From a virus, in IMG/VR virus record IMGVR_UViG_3300046474_000061, positions 1 through 64,000 of that record: DNA of 64,000 bases; one strand, 5' to 3'. How positions within the stretch are numbered: position 1 is the first letter of the stretch; every line of letters begins with the position of its first letter. The notes under the pieces are model-generated. The model made no database searches, had not been told where the DNA came from, and was given only the letters and a program-made list of their open reading frames with translations. The position numbers and the translations under genes were made by a program. Shown one piece after another: positions 17,134 through 24,643 of the stretch.

Positions 17134-17156
17134 GCATCAATGGGGACAATCGATGC
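17134..17156 (+). promoter_or_regulatory. hairpin with SD in loop and start codon in stem
   Basis: GCATC (17134-17138) pairs with GATGC (17152-17156). The loop contains GGGGAC, and the ATG of the next gene is inside the 3' strand. This is a fourth case of a start site embedded in a hairpin within 2.3 kb. Confidence 0.45.
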
Positions 17157-17308
17157 TCTACTACATCATGCTTATCAGTGGCCTATTTGGCTATGGGACA
17201 ACTGCATTCTTTGCTGGCTTGTGGTTCATGGGCTCGCTGAAGCGTGTCTACGTCCGACCTATGTCAAGGGATATTACCCTTTGCCCTAACGAGTATAGGA
17301 GGGTGTAG
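17153..17308 (+). CDS. small membrane protein, two hydrophobic segments
   Basis: A 51-aa product from ATG 17153: MLYYIMLISGLFGYGTTAFF, then a second hydrophobic stretch to about residue 30, then a basic polar C-terminus. An upstream in-frame ATG at 17120 lacks a ribosome site. Function unknown. Confidence 0.55.
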   Translation: MLYYIMLISGLFGYGTTAFFAGLWFMGSLKRVYVRPMSRDITLCPNEYRRV

Positions 17309-17376
17309 AGGGCCAGGATTTTCAATCCCCGTCGTTTCTTCCGTGTCAACACTATTAAGTAAAGAGGATAATTCTA

Positions 17377-17538
17377 ATGGCGAAATTTGATTTCTGGAAA
17401 GTCTATCAGGGTCCCCGTGGGCCTCATCTATCACAGTTGACTAAGTATACCGTCTCGAAAGAGCGGAAAGAGACCGGCAGCATGAAACCTGGAAAACTTG
17501 CATCAGGTCGTACTCGCATCCAGCGAACTGCCGAATAG
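17377..17538 (+). CDS. small basic protein, 53 aa
   Basis: ATG 17377 is preceded by AAAGAGGAT. The product is basic (Lys/Arg about 25 percent), starts MAKFDFWKVYQGPRGPHLS, and ends in a flexible GRTRIQRTAE tail. A nucleic-acid-binding role is possible from composition only. Confidence 0.6.
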   Translation: MAKFDFWKVYQGPRGPHLSQLTKYTVSKERKETGSMKPGKLASGRTRIQRTAE

Positions 17539-17826
17539 AACCCCCTCCCCTAGTACTCGCGTATAGAAGGCGTGGTAACTCTTACCTTCTAATTGAGAGG
17601 AACATGCTAGGGGACACTTGTGGTGCCTTTACCTAATTCATGTAGGACCGCATTGATAAAGCGGAATCCATATGAAGGGATCAGTAAGGTAAACGAAAGG
17701 TCCATTTCGCTATGTCGAATGGATAAGCTTAAGGCCACTCTTTTATCAACCGTCTCTTAGGGTAGTACCCTACAGGGGCTAAACGCTTGTCAGTGGCCTT
17801 GTGTGGCCGAAATAGGAGGCATTGAA
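17539..17826 (+). ncRNA. structured leader of the 17.8 kb gene
   Basis: A 288-base gap with no gene. AAGGCCACT (17731-17739) pairs exactly with AGTGGCCTT (17792-17800), enclosing an AGGG-TAGTA-CCCT hairpin (17759-17771). A TCCATT/AATGGA hairpin lies just upstream. The structure ends 10 bases before a perfect AGGAGG ribosome site, the arrangement of a translational or riboswitch-like leader. It matches no riboswitch I can name. Confidence 0.4.
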
Positions 17827-18018
17827 ATGTTTATTCTTTATCTTGCCATCATCGGCAACATAAACACGACATCAGACGACCGTGTTTTCAAGGCTCGTGA
17901 GTATCAGTACTATGAGCAATGTGAGACTGCGGGTGAAGTGGCAGTGTCAGGCAAGGGTAACAAGCACAAGCACATCTCTTATGTTTGTGTTCCTACCGAA
18001 CCTCTAAAAGAAGACTGA
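17827..18018 (+). CDS. hypothetical small (exported or membrane) protein
   Basis: A 63-aa product from ATG 17827 behind AGGAGG. A hydrophobic start (MFILYLAIIGNIN) is followed by a polar segment with two Cys. The N-terminus could be a short signal or anchor. Function unknown. Confidence 0.6.
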   Translation: MFILYLAIIGNINTTSDDRVFKAREYQYYEQCETAGEVAVSGKGNKHKHISYVCVPTEPLKED

Positions 18019-18042
18019 GCATGTATCATCAACGAGGAAACC

Positions 18043-18318
18043 ATGACTGAGAAAATTGCTCCCAAATCTGCCCCACCTTCTGACTTCAAACCCTATGAAC
18101 GTAAGGGGGAGAAAATAGGAGGTGGGTTTTTTGTTGTCCGTCGTGGCCGATGGGCACATCGTATTAAGCCAAGTCAGAAGCCGTTTGAGCATCCGACATT
18201 GGAGAGTGCACTTGCACAACAGAAGAAGCTCTCAAAGGAACATCCTGATTGCATCTATAAAGTGCTCATCAGTGCTACTCAGGCACTTCTCATTACAGAA
18301 GCTGCTAAGCGTCGTTAA
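18043..18318 (+). CDS. hypothetical protein, 91 aa
   Basis: ATG 18043 behind GAGGAAA. A compact alpha/beta composition, with KIGGGFFVVRRGRWAHRIKP near residues 27-46 and a Lys-rich helix after it. No family recognised. Confidence 0.6.
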   Translation: MTEKIAPKSAPPSDFKPYERKGEKIGGGFFVVRRGRWAHRIKPSQKPFEHPTLESALAQQKKLSKEHPDCIYKVLISATQALLITEAAKRR

Positions 18319-18397
18319 CCCTTCCGGGTAGGTGCATACCACCTGATACCCAAACACCCACCATTGAGCCCCTATGGGGCGTTTAGAGGTACTTTAA

Positions 18398-18835
18398 ATG
18401 ATACGTAAGATCGTTCTTGCAGTATGCGCCATTGGTGCGTCTATTGCCTTGTCTGCATGTGAGCCGGCGGCTGATGTAGCCTCCAGGAATTTGTCAAAGG
18501 CGGCTGATAACTTTGAGGTTAATCGCCGTATCTCTGTCTTTGCCACTACGATGCAAGGCGTTGAGAACCTGATGACTATTCAGGGTAAGTGCTCATTGGG
18601 CAACAATGATCCAGTCAACGAACTAACTGTGACCTGTAAAGATGGTCCGGGTGAGTTCAAGAAACACTTCATTGGCCTTTCGTCCAACGTCTCGTACATC
18701 GTCGAGCAAGGCAATGCTGTTTCTGTCTCTGAGTTTCACACTCGTATCGTGTTCAGGCCACAGGCTATCCTGCCTGATCCAGACTTCATTGGCTCGACTG
18801 ATGAACTCCTGAATAATAAGAACACGGATGGTTGA
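18398..18835 (+). CDS. phage lipoprotein (beta-sandwich type)
   Basis: A 145-aa product whose signal peptide ends in lipobox LSAC (Cys 21), so it is probably lipid-anchored in the envelope after infection. The mature part is beta-rich with two more Cys (GKCSLG, VTCKDG) likely forming a disulfide. Small phage lipoproteins can block receptors and cause superinfection exclusion (T5 Llp is the classic case); that role is inferred. Upstream is a GCCCC-TAT-GGGGC hairpin, then AGAGG before the ATG. Confidence 0.7.
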   Translation: MIRKIVLAVCAIGASIALSACEPAADVASRNLSKAADNFEVNRRISVFATTMQGVENLMTIQGKCSLGNNDPVNELTVTCKDGPGEFKKHFIGLSSNVSYIVEQGNAVSVSEFHTRIVFRPQAILPDPDFIGSTDELLNNKNTDG

Positions 18836-19136
18836 TATGCCAGTCATTATTGGAACTCTCGTAGGTGCGGCTGTCTTGTTGGGCATGATTCCAATCCTTT
18901 TCGTTTGTGCGCTATACCATGCATGGGTTTTGTCCTATCTATGGGAGTGGTTCATGGTCCCATTGGGACTCCCTCAACTCACCATTGCTCAGTTGGTGGG
19001 TGTGATGTTTGTCAAGGCAATGGTCTTCTATAAGGTTGAAAATGGTGTTGACCTTAAGAAACATTGGCTGACTGCATTGATTGTACCACTGTTCGCCCTT
19101 CTTGTCGCGTATATCTGGCGCTTTTGGGTGATGTGA
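18828..19136 (+). CDS. integral membrane protein, about 3 TM segments
   Basis: Starts at ATG 18828 or 18837, overlapping the lipoprotein stop, so the two are translationally coupled. About 100 aa with hydrophobic segments at residues 6-30, 50-68 and 80-98. Pairing with a lipoprotein suggests an envelope function such as exclusion. No family recognised. Confidence 0.6.
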   Translation: MVDMPVIIGTLVGAAVLLGMIPILFVCALYHAWVLSYLWEWFMVPLGLPQLTIAQLVGVMFVKAMVFYKVENGVDLKKHWLTALIVPLFALLVAYIWRFWVM

Positions 19137-19243
19137 TGGATTATCTAGGTCTCTTCCTTATAGGCTTTGGCCTTGGCTTTGCCATTGGTCCGGTCTTCGC
19201 TGACAGGTTCAGCAAACAATGGGATAATGTCGATGAGGGATAG
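19136..19243 (+). CDS. 35-aa membrane microprotein
   Basis: ATG 19136 overlaps the previous stop (TGATG). It encodes MDYLGLFLIGFGLGFAIGPV and a polar C-terminus, a single transmembrane helix with GxxxG-like spacing. Part of the same overlapping run of membrane genes. Confidence 0.5.
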   Translation: MDYLGLFLIGFGLGFAIGPVFADRFSKQWDNVDEG

Positions 19244-19454
19244 TATCAAAGAGATTACCCTCACCATGCGCAAGATCATTCAGGATCATCCCCAGGGATT
19301 TCTGGTTGAACGCAATGAGTACCTCTATCAAGACAAGGTGGAGGCTTACAACTATAGGCATGACAAACAATTCGATGGGAACCGTGGGGCTCTCTTGGTT
19401 GCTGTCATGTTTATTCTTGTCGTAACCGTGGCTGTCGTTGCAGCCCTTAACTGA
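19227..19454 (+). CDS. tail-anchored small membrane protein
   Basis: A 75-aa product from ATG 19227: a soluble charged N-terminal 50 residues, then LLVAVMFILVVTVAVVAAL at the C-terminus, a tail anchor. It overlaps the preceding microprotein by 17 bases. Function unknown. Confidence 0.55.
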   Translation: MSMRDSIKEITLTMRKIIQDHPQGFLVERNEYLYQDKVEAYNYRHDKQFDGNRGALLVAVMFILVVTVAVVAALN

Positions 19455-19730
19455 TGGTGATGATATGCGTAGTAGAGACAGTCCGTAAGTTACCAGACTG
19501 AAAACCGGGAACCTATACATATGACCTGCTAGTAGGGGTCGATACACTAGCGCGCTGCGCAAGCCACTACTTCGCAGTACCGAAAGAAAGCATGGAACGA
19601 TGGAGGTTGTCATGACTTCGTAGGGTAATGCCTACATACAGTGCCTATCAACCTATACCCCTAGTACCCGAAGTTGGATAAGGTACTAGGGGTTTTCTAT
19701 ATTCCAACGTATGAAAGTGGGACAATAAAA
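19455..19730 (+). other. gap with terminator-like hairpin
   Basis: No convincing gene. A GTAGG-GTAATG-CCTAC hairpin (19619-19634) resembles hairpin A of the 14.8-16.3 kb leaders. It is followed by the terminator described at 19657. A 13-codon frame at 19464 is too short to call. Confidence 0.4.
19657..19697 (+). terminator. rho-independent-type terminator
   Basis: ACCCCTAGTACC (19657-19668) pairs perfectly with GGTACTAGGGGT (19682-19693), 12 bp around a 13-base loop, followed by TTTC. It ends the run of small membrane genes. The U-tract is short, so it may act as a partial terminator. Confidence 0.6.
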
Positions 19731-19922
19731 ATGTACGCAGACAGCTATGCAACTGGTGAAGCATCCCTCAATAACATCGATGCTCTCCCCCCACCAGTTG
19801 TTCACGAGGAAGAAGCTACTATTTGGTCGAAAGCGGCAAGCTATTTCGATAATTTATTGTCTGTACTCTACGAGAGCGGTCCCGTAGATAGGGTTCCTAA
19901 CGAGTTCACGCCTATCATCTAA
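19731..19922 (+). CDS. hypothetical acidic protein, 63 aa
   Basis: ATG 19731, with only a weak GGGAC ahead of it. Acidic N-terminal half with a proline cluster (DALPPPVVHEEEATIW), then a helix. No motif recognised. Confidence 0.5.
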   Translation: MYADSYATGEASLNNIDALPPPVVHEEEATIWSKAASYFDNLLSVLYESGPVDRVPNEFTPII

Positions 19923-19933
19923 TTGTTACCTGA

Positions 19934-20000
19934 TTCAATCTGTGGTGCCTAAGCTTAACTTGGGGTAAATGTTGGAGCACCAACAGCCACAGATTATGTG
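19934..20000 (+). promoter_or_regulatory. long hairpin upstream of microprotein gene
   Basis: AATCTGTGG (about 19936-19944) pairs with CCACAGATT (about 19987-19995), with a further TGC/GCA helix inside. It lies 24 bases before the 20019 gene. A leader or processing structure is likely. Confidence 0.4.
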
Positions 20001-20018
20001 ATGTAACGGGGAGGAGAC

Positions 20019-20096
20019 ATGAGTTGTGAAGTTAGGATAGTCCTTATTTGGCTATCAGTAGCATTCATATTGGGCCTCATCTTAGGGGTCTTTTGA
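20019..20096 (+). CDS. 25-aa membrane microprotein
   Basis: ATG 20019 behind a very strong GGGGAGGAGA ribosome site. It encodes MSCEVRIVLIWLSVAFILGL followed by a few hydrophobic residues: one transmembrane helix. The strong ribosome site argues for real expression. Confidence 0.55.
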   Translation: MSCEVRIVLIWLSVAFILGLILGVF

Positions 20097-20112
20097 TTAA
20101 AGGAATATTAGC

Positions 20113-20253
20113 ATGGGTAAGAGGACCAATAGACACGGGCTTATCTGGTCTCGTGTTGATAAAATTCAGACTACACCCGATATGAGGCGTGAGATTTTCA
20201 ATGAGAAACCTCCGAGATTGGAGAGGGAGCTAAAGAATGCCTACCGATTGTAG
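20113..20253 (+). CDS. small basic protein, 46 aa
   Basis: ATG 20113 behind AAGGAAT. The product (MGKRTNRHGLIWSRVDKIQT...) is strongly basic and overlaps the start of the next gene. Function unknown. Confidence 0.5.
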   Translation: MGKRTNRHGLIWSRVDKIQTTPDMRREIFNEKPPRLERELKNAYRL

Positions 20254-20578
20254 ACTTGAGGTTGGTAAGAAGTATAACCGTCTTGCTTATGGTGGCACTA
20301 AAGGTGTGGAAGTTATCACCAAACATGATGGTTCTTTCATTGGTTGTTTTGGATTTAATTCATATGCTGCAATGATCGATGATGGTAAATGGGAAGAATA
20401 CCATGAACCCGTTGTCGAAAAGTACAAAATGGTTGTACGTCAACAACCTACTAACAATAAATATGGAACATGGACTGTCCGTCCAGAATTTGCCAAGGCA
20501 TATAGTGACGGGTGGGACATTGGTGGGATCGAAGTCACCATTACCGATGGTAAGCTCACAGATGTGAGGGTAGTATGA
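20237..20578 (+). CDS. hypothetical protein, 113 aa
   Basis: ATG 20237 lies inside the end of the previous frame, behind GAGAGGGAG. The N-terminus (CRLEVGKKYNRLAYGGTKGV) follows the 'xVGxxY/V' beta-barrel start seen in the many small proteins further right, but this one lacks the acidic tail. The C-terminal half is alpha/beta. It overlaps the next gene by 4 bases. Confidence 0.65.
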   Translation: MPTDCRLEVGKKYNRLAYGGTKGVEVITKHDGSFIGCFGFNSYAAMIDDGKWEEYHEPVVEKYKMVVRQQPTNNKYGTWTVRPEFAKAYSDGWDIGGIEVTITDGKLTDVRVV

Positions 20579-21183
20579 CATTCAAGGTTGGCGATATCGT
20601 CTATGCCAAGCACAATGTGATCGACCCTATATATAAGGGCAGGAGTGTCTTCAAAGACTCTGAATACAGAGTTCGTATTGTCAATGGTACGACCCTTAGG
20701 CTTGATGGTAAAACATGTTGGTTCTCAGTGGATCACTTCCATACAAAGGAAAAAGCAATGAAGAAGTTGAAGTTTCAGACTGGTTGGTATCATCGGACGA
20801 ATACCGGAGTATATTCTGGCGTTATTGTTGAAGTAGTGTATGCCGGTGAGAAGACATGTATCGCCTATGTTCGTAAAAGTGGTATCGGGGCTGATCGTGA
20901 AGGAGAAGGTTCCGAAGTAACACTATCTCAGGACTACTGGAATGAGAATCAGTGGGAAAAGATTAACCCTCCTCGTATTGAGTACTTCGCTGCCTTCAAG
21001 GATGACAAGGGTGGGACTTCTTACCAAGGGCCTTTCACAGACCCACAGTTGGCACGAGATTATCTGACTATCTCTAATGGTGCTAGGAGTACAACATATG
21101 GTCTGCCATATGGTATCCTGAAGCTCACCCATTGGGATGACAAGGTTGATACCGTCTTCATTATTTGGAACAACGAGATCTAA
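20575..21183 (+). CDS. hypothetical protein with SH3-like start
   Basis: A 202-aa product from ATG 20575 (ATGA overlap). Residues 1-60 (MTFKVGDIVYAKHNV...) have the small beta-barrel KVGDxV opening shared by the tail-bearing family. A second copy-like barrel follows at about 65-130, and the last 70 residues form another domain. No enzyme motif. It ends just before the GGCT gene. Confidence 0.65.
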   Translation: MTFKVGDIVYAKHNVIDPIYKGRSVFKDSEYRVRIVNGTTLRLDGKTCWFSVDHFHTKEKAMKKLKFQTGWYHRTNTGVYSGVIVEVVYAGEKTCIAYVRKSGIGADREGEGSEVTLSQDYWNENQWEKINPPRIEYFAAFKDDKGGTSYQGPFTDPQLARDYLTISNGARSTTYGLPYGILKLTHWDDKVDTVFIIWNNEI

Positions 21184-21588
21184 ATGTATATTATCGTATA
21201 CGGGACCCTAAAGAAGGGTGAAAATAATAATCGTATACTCGAAACTGGTAAGGCTCGTCTTGTGGGTCCTTGTGAGGTTCGAGGGTATAAGCTTTATTGG
21301 AGTGGTTTTCCGGTGGCTGCCCCCTCAGCGGAAGACGTTATTACAGGTGAGGTATGGGATATCTCAGGTGATCACAGTGCGATGACACTCAACAGGCTTG
21401 ATAGTCTTGAGGGTGTTGATCATTCTGAACGTGATGACGGTATGTACCAACGTCGTGAAGTCACTGCCTATACTGACAATGGTACTATTCCATGCCAGAT
21501 GTATGTGGGTAATCCTCGCTTCTGGTGTAACTTCAATTCTATGAGGGAGTGCCCAAGTGAAGACCGTAAATATACCTGGAGTAGGTGA
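21184..21588 (+). CDS. gamma-glutamylcyclotransferase-like (GGCT/AIG2) protein 1
   Basis: A 134-aa protein with the GGCT signature IIVYGTLKKGENNNRIL at the N-terminus (substrate-binding YGTL loop) and LDSLEGVD near residue 78, supplying the catalytic Glu. GGCT-fold enzymes cleave gamma-glutamyl amides to pyroglutamate. In amide-ligase clusters they are predicted to edit or release isopeptide products. It begins the peptide-chemistry region together with a second copy at 32820. Confidence 0.85.
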   Translation: MYIIVYGTLKKGENNNRILETGKARLVGPCEVRGYKLYWSGFPVAAPSAEDVITGEVWDISGDHSAMTLNRLDSLEGVDHSERDDGMYQRREVTAYTDNGTIPCQMYVGNPRFWCNFNSMRECPSEDRKYTWSR

Positions 21589-21877
21589 CCTACCATTCGA
21601 GGTAATGACCAACGCTGATCAGTGGGATGTTGGTGACTACTTCATGTATTCTATGAATAATAGCATCTACAAGTGTGTCGGTAAGATAGTCCGTAATGGT
21701 GAGACGTTCTGGAAAAGCATCAGCTACTCTACCTACTACAAGAAGTGGGATGCCCTTGAGCATACTTACAAGAAATCTGATTGGTGGCTTGATCCTCATA
21801 GTCTCCGAATCCTCCTGATAAAGGGGGAACTCCAGTATGACCCTAATCAACAAGGAGATACTGATGAAGACATCTAG
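21557..21877 (+). CDS. small protein with conserved acidic C-terminal tail (copy 1)
   Basis: A 106-aa product ending ELQYDPNQQGDTDEDI. The start overlaps the GGCT frame. The head (AWDVGDYFMYSMN-like region near residue 22) resembles a small barrel. The tail codons carry an AAGGAG ribosome site and the ATG of the next gene, so the genes are coupled. Head function unknown. Confidence 0.75.
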   Translation: MKTVNIPGVGDLPFEVMTNADQWDVGDYFMYSMNNSIYKCVGKIVRNGETFWKSISYSTYYKKWDALEHTYKKSDWWLDPHSLRILLIKGELQYDPNQQGDTDEDI

Positions 21878-22007
21878 CATGACATACATTGATCGATTAG
21901 CTCAGTCCTATGTCGAAGGTAGGATTGCTTGTGCTCGTTCCCTTCGTCGTGTCCTTGAGAAGCGACGTAAGACCAAATGGGAGATCAGACGTGAAACTAA
22001 CGGGTAA
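21864..22007 (+). CDS. small basic protein, 47 aa
   Basis: ATG 21864 lies inside the tail codons of the previous gene behind AAGGAG. The product begins MKTSSMTYIDRLAQSYVEGR and is Arg/Lys-rich, likely helical. Function unknown. Confidence 0.55.
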   Translation: MKTSSMTYIDRLAQSYVEGRIACARSLRRVLEKRRKTKWEIRRETNG

Positions 22008-22191
22008 AATCCAATACCGACTACAAACCGGTTGTTTCAAGAAACCTAAGTTAATTCTTCAAGTTCAAGAAACTGGACATGAGGTAGAGTACTTTGGTGG
22101 ATACCTTGAAACACAACATGTCACTCGTTACCGTGATGCTACGGTTGAAGACCTACAGGTTTTGAATTATGCAAGTCCGTTGCCTAAGTGA
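21991..22191 (+). CDS. hypothetical beta-rich protein, 66 aa
   Basis: GTG 21991 behind GGGAG is the best start; the upstream in-frame ATG 21910 lies inside the previous gene. Alternating beta pattern (KIQYRLQTG, KLILQVQETG, EVEYFGGY). No family recognised. Confidence 0.55.
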   Translation: MKLTGKIQYRLQTGCFKKPKLILQVQETGHEVEYFGGYLETQHVTRYRDATVEDLQVLNYASPLPK

Positions 22192-22417
22192 TAAACGGAC
22201 ATCAGACGGTAAGCTCTATATGTATCTCAGGACCGGTAAGGTCTACGATGTAAGGTGGGAAACAGATAGATGTTTTGTCATCCATACAGTTCGAGGTGAC
22301 ACACATTACCCCAAAGGTAATTTCAAAGTTGTCCCTCCTGATAGAAACTGCCAGCGCAGCGGAGATTGGGAGGATTATTGTATTAATCAATTAGGTGATC
22401 GAGAGGATGACCTTTGA
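22169..22417 (+). CDS. small barrel protein with degenerate acidic tail
   Basis: An 82-aa product from ATG 22169, overlapping the previous gene. A beta-rich head and the ending NQLGDREDDL, which resembles the QQGDTDDDL tail. It may be a diverged member of the family. A poorly spaced TTGACA follows directly. Confidence 0.55.
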   Translation: MQVRCLSDKRTSDGKLYMYLRTGKVYDVRWETDRCFVIHTVRGDTHYPKGNFKVVPPDRNCQRSGDWEDYCINQLGDREDDL

Positions 22418-22627
22418 TTGACACAAAAACTGAATTGCTAGTACTTAAGTATAACTACTAGGACTTATCTAGTAGTACTGTTCTATTAGTTGTACTTATG
22501 ATTTAGATTTAAATCTTTAGGACTTACTAAGGTTAAGTCCCTATGTAGTACCTATGATTTAAGTTTATCATATTTCTTGTTTGGTTGTCAATACCAAAAT
22601 TTCATTGCTCAACAAAGGGGATTTCCA
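22418..22627 (+). promoter_or_regulatory. AT-rich intergenic region with palindrome and repeats
   Basis: A 210-base gap between blocks. It holds TTGACA (22418-22423) with only a poor TACTTA -10 at 18 bases, the palindrome TACTTAAGTA (22442-22451), and repeated GTAC(T/C)TATGATTTA units near 22493 and 22546. The palindrome relates it to the 12.1-12.7 kb repeats. A regulated promoter for the ligase cluster is likely here. Confidence 0.5.
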
Positions 22628-23278
22628 ATGAGCGTCATTCATTCTACCGTGTCTACCGTTTGCACTGCTTCTCACTTCGTTGGCTGGAATCATCCCGGTA
22701 TGGACAGTGAAGACGAGAAGGTTCGACTGAACACAAAGATTCGTGTTGTCGATGAACTGATGGCACTCGGTTACAAAGAGGACTTCTCCCTCCTCGAAAT
22801 CATCATCACTGACCACCAGCGTACCAAGTATCGTCTCGATGAATTCATTCCGAACATCGGCTTCCAGATGGTCTTCGAATCCAAGAAGGACGAAGCTGCT
22901 CAACGACAGAAGTCCACAGGTAATCTCACCGTATGGTGTGCTGAGCCTCTGGTCTACAAGAAGGCTATCGAGTCCTACAAGAAGGAGCTTGCTGTCCTCA
23001 AGGAGAAGATTGATCCTCCGAAGAAGCCTGACCCCAAGCGTCTTGCCATTGAGACACTGCTCCTCTCGAAGCTCCGTAAGGCTAAGATGGTTCAAGACAA
23101 TACGGCAGTGAACAACCCGATTGCCCAGGTTCTTCTTGTCGAAGCTGATGTGTTCCAGAAGCATATCAAGATCAAGTATGGCTTTGATGTGAACAAAGTG
23201 ATTGGTGCTACTTGGACTAAGGCAACCATTCGTCAGCTCAAAGAGGCTCATGTAAGATGGCAGAACGAACTTCTCTAA
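22628..23278 (+). CDS. hypothetical protein, 216 aa, first gene of ligase block
   Basis: ATG 22628 behind AAAGGGGAT; the longer upstream reading has no ribosome site. Helical, with a long coiled region (about residues 105-150, KAIESYKKELAVLKEKIDPP). A HFVGWNHP motif near residue 15 could be catalytic but is not one I recognise. It overlaps the next gene by 22 bases. Confidence 0.65.
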   Translation: MSVIHSTVSTVCTASHFVGWNHPGMDSEDEKVRLNTKIRVVDELMALGYKEDFSLLEIIITDHQRTKYRLDEFIPNIGFQMVFESKKDEAAQRQKSTGNLTVWCAEPLVYKKAIESYKKELAVLKEKIDPPKKPDPKRLAIETLLLSKLRKAKMVQDNTAVNNPIAQVLLVEADVFQKHIKIKYGFDVNKVIGATWTKATIRQLKEAHVRWQNELL

Positions 23279-23535
23279 GGATTGGTGATCGGGTAGAACA
23301 TTGGGCTGGTCCTAGTGGTACTGGTGGTAATCCTAACTGCTATGGAGCTACAGGAGTTATCTTGGAATTCTATCCCGGCACGAGGTGCGCTAGGGTCATG
23401 TTTGACGACCACTGTTTACAAGCGAATGGTGGTCCTATTAATACAAGGATAGGACCTTGGATTGTCGACCGCCTTCGCTTGATAGAGATTCCATATGATG
23501 CCTCTCAACAAGGTGACACCGATGAGGATATTTAG
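23257..23535 (+). CDS. SH3-like small protein with acidic tail (copy 2)
   Basis: A 92-aa product. N-terminus SLRIGDRVEHW is the barrel start typical of SH3/KOW-like folds, followed by GATGVILEFYPGTR and ending IPYDASQQGDTDEDI. The next gene starts inside the tail codons. A binding module rather than an enzyme is likely. Confidence 0.75.
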   Translation: MAERTSLRIGDRVEHWAGPSGTGGNPNCYGATGVILEFYPGTRCARVMFDDHCLQANGGPINTRIGPWIVDRLRLIEIPYDASQQGDTDEDI

Positions 23536-23791
23536 TGTAGGTCAGGAGGTCGAATACACTGCTGGCCATAGAACTGGTGAGAAGACTTGGAAAGGTTCTC
23601 GGGGTACTGTAGTCAACATAGATGGTGATGATGGGCATCCTCATGTCAATTGGCACTCAGGCCCATTAGTAGAATGGCTTGTTTCCAAGGGTATGATTCT
23701 TAGAACCATGAGTCATCATCCAAACAATCTTGGTCCTACTGAATACACATATGACCCAAATCAACAAGGAGATACTGACGATGACCTCTAA
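23522..23791 (+). CDS. SH3-like small protein with acidic tail (copy 3)
   Basis: ATG 23522 is inside the previous tail behind AAGGTG. An 89-aa product: MRIFSVGQEVEYTAGHRTGE..., GSRGTVVNIDGDDGHPHV, ending YTYDPNQQGDTDDDL. The MRIFSV start recurs at 33999 because the same tail codons are read in the +1 frame. Confidence 0.75.
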   Translation: MRIFSVGQEVEYTAGHRTGEKTWKGSRGTVVNIDGDDGHPHVNWHSGPLVEWLVSKGMILRTMSHHPNNLGPTEYTYDPNQQGDTDDDL

Positions 23792-24392
23792 GGGTAAGGT
23801 CTATATCGTTGGCACTGATAGGTTGGTAGCTTCCCTCTTCTTCGAGAGGAACTATACCATCTGTAACAATCAAGATGATGCAGATATCCTCTGCTTCCTT
23901 GGTGGTGCTGACATTCACCCACGATACTACAATCAGGAGATCAATCGGGATGCTCACGTTAATGTAAGCAACATCGATGACACCCGTGATGAACATGCTT
24001 GGCGTCGTAAACGAAAGGACCAGCTTGCGGTAGGTATCTGCCGTGGTGGTCAGTTCATCAATGTCATGTCTGGTGGCAAGATGCTCCAGCATGTCTCTGG
24101 TGGACACACCAGTCCACATATGGTTCGTGATGTGTACTGGCATTCAGACATTCTTGTATCCTCACATCATCACCAAATGATGGTTCCTGGAGAGGATGCA
24201 GAAATGATGGCTTACTCTCATGGTCTTCTCAATGAGGCTATGAATGACAAGGGTAAGTGCAATATCCCTGAGTTCGAACCAGAAGTTCTCTGGTATGAAC
24301 ACTCGAAGTCTTTGTGTGTCCAGAGCCATCCTGAATGGAACCCGAAGAGTGGTGCTGACTACTTCTTCAAACTTGTGGACCTCGTAAAATGA
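23781..24392 (+). CDS. class I glutamine amidotransferase-like protein
   Basis: A 203-aa protein from ATG 23781 within the previous tail. GATase I pattern: LCFLGGADIHP (oxyanion strand), nucleophile elbow VGICRGGQF (Cys near residue 82), and catalytic His-x-Glu in QSHPEWNP near the C-terminus. This fold (with gamma-Glu-GABA hydrolase, PuuD) cleaves amide or gamma-glutamyl bonds or supplies ammonia. Among the ligases it could deamidate, edit or feed NH3. Confidence 0.8.
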   Translation: MTSKGKVYIVGTDRLVASLFFERNYTICNNQDDADILCFLGGADIHPRYYNQEINRDAHVNVSNIDDTRDEHAWRRKRKDQLAVGICRGGQFINVMSGGKMLQHVSGGHTSPHMVRDVYWHSDILVSSHHHQMMVPGEDAEMMAYSHGLLNEAMNDKGKCNIPEFEPEVLWYEHSKSLCVQSHPEWNPKSGADYFFKLVDLVK

Positions 24393-24643
24393 GACTCAAG
24401 GTTGGCGACAGAGTTCGAGTTTGTACCCAAAAATGGGGTGAGAACCAATTTGGTTTAACTGGCGTTATCTCTTCTCGATACCAACCCAACAGTTCCATCT
24501 ACAGATTGGATTGGGAGATAAAATACGACACTCCTTGGGGAACTCTTCGGTACAACCAGTATGCTGAAGACGATCTAGAACTCCTTTATAAAGAACTTCA
24601 ATATGACCCTAATCAACAAGGTGATACAGACGATGACATCTAA
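24389..24643 (+). CDS. SH3-like small protein with acidic tail (copy 4)
   Basis: An 84-aa product whose ATGA start overlaps the previous stop. Barrel start RLKVGDRVRVCTQKWG, then LTGVISSRYQPNSS, ending ELQYDPNQQGDTDDDI. The next gene starts in the tail codons. Confidence 0.75.
   Translation: MRLKVGDRVRVCTQKWGENQFGLTGVISSRYQPNSSIYRLDWEIKYDTPWGTLRYNQYAEDDLELLYKELQYDPNQQGDTDDDI

Noticed and set aside
22418-22455. TTGACA with TATAAC as a promoter for the ligase cluster
   Set aside because: The spacer is 26 bases; with a 17-18 base spacer the -10 is poor. Kept only as part of a regulatory region.
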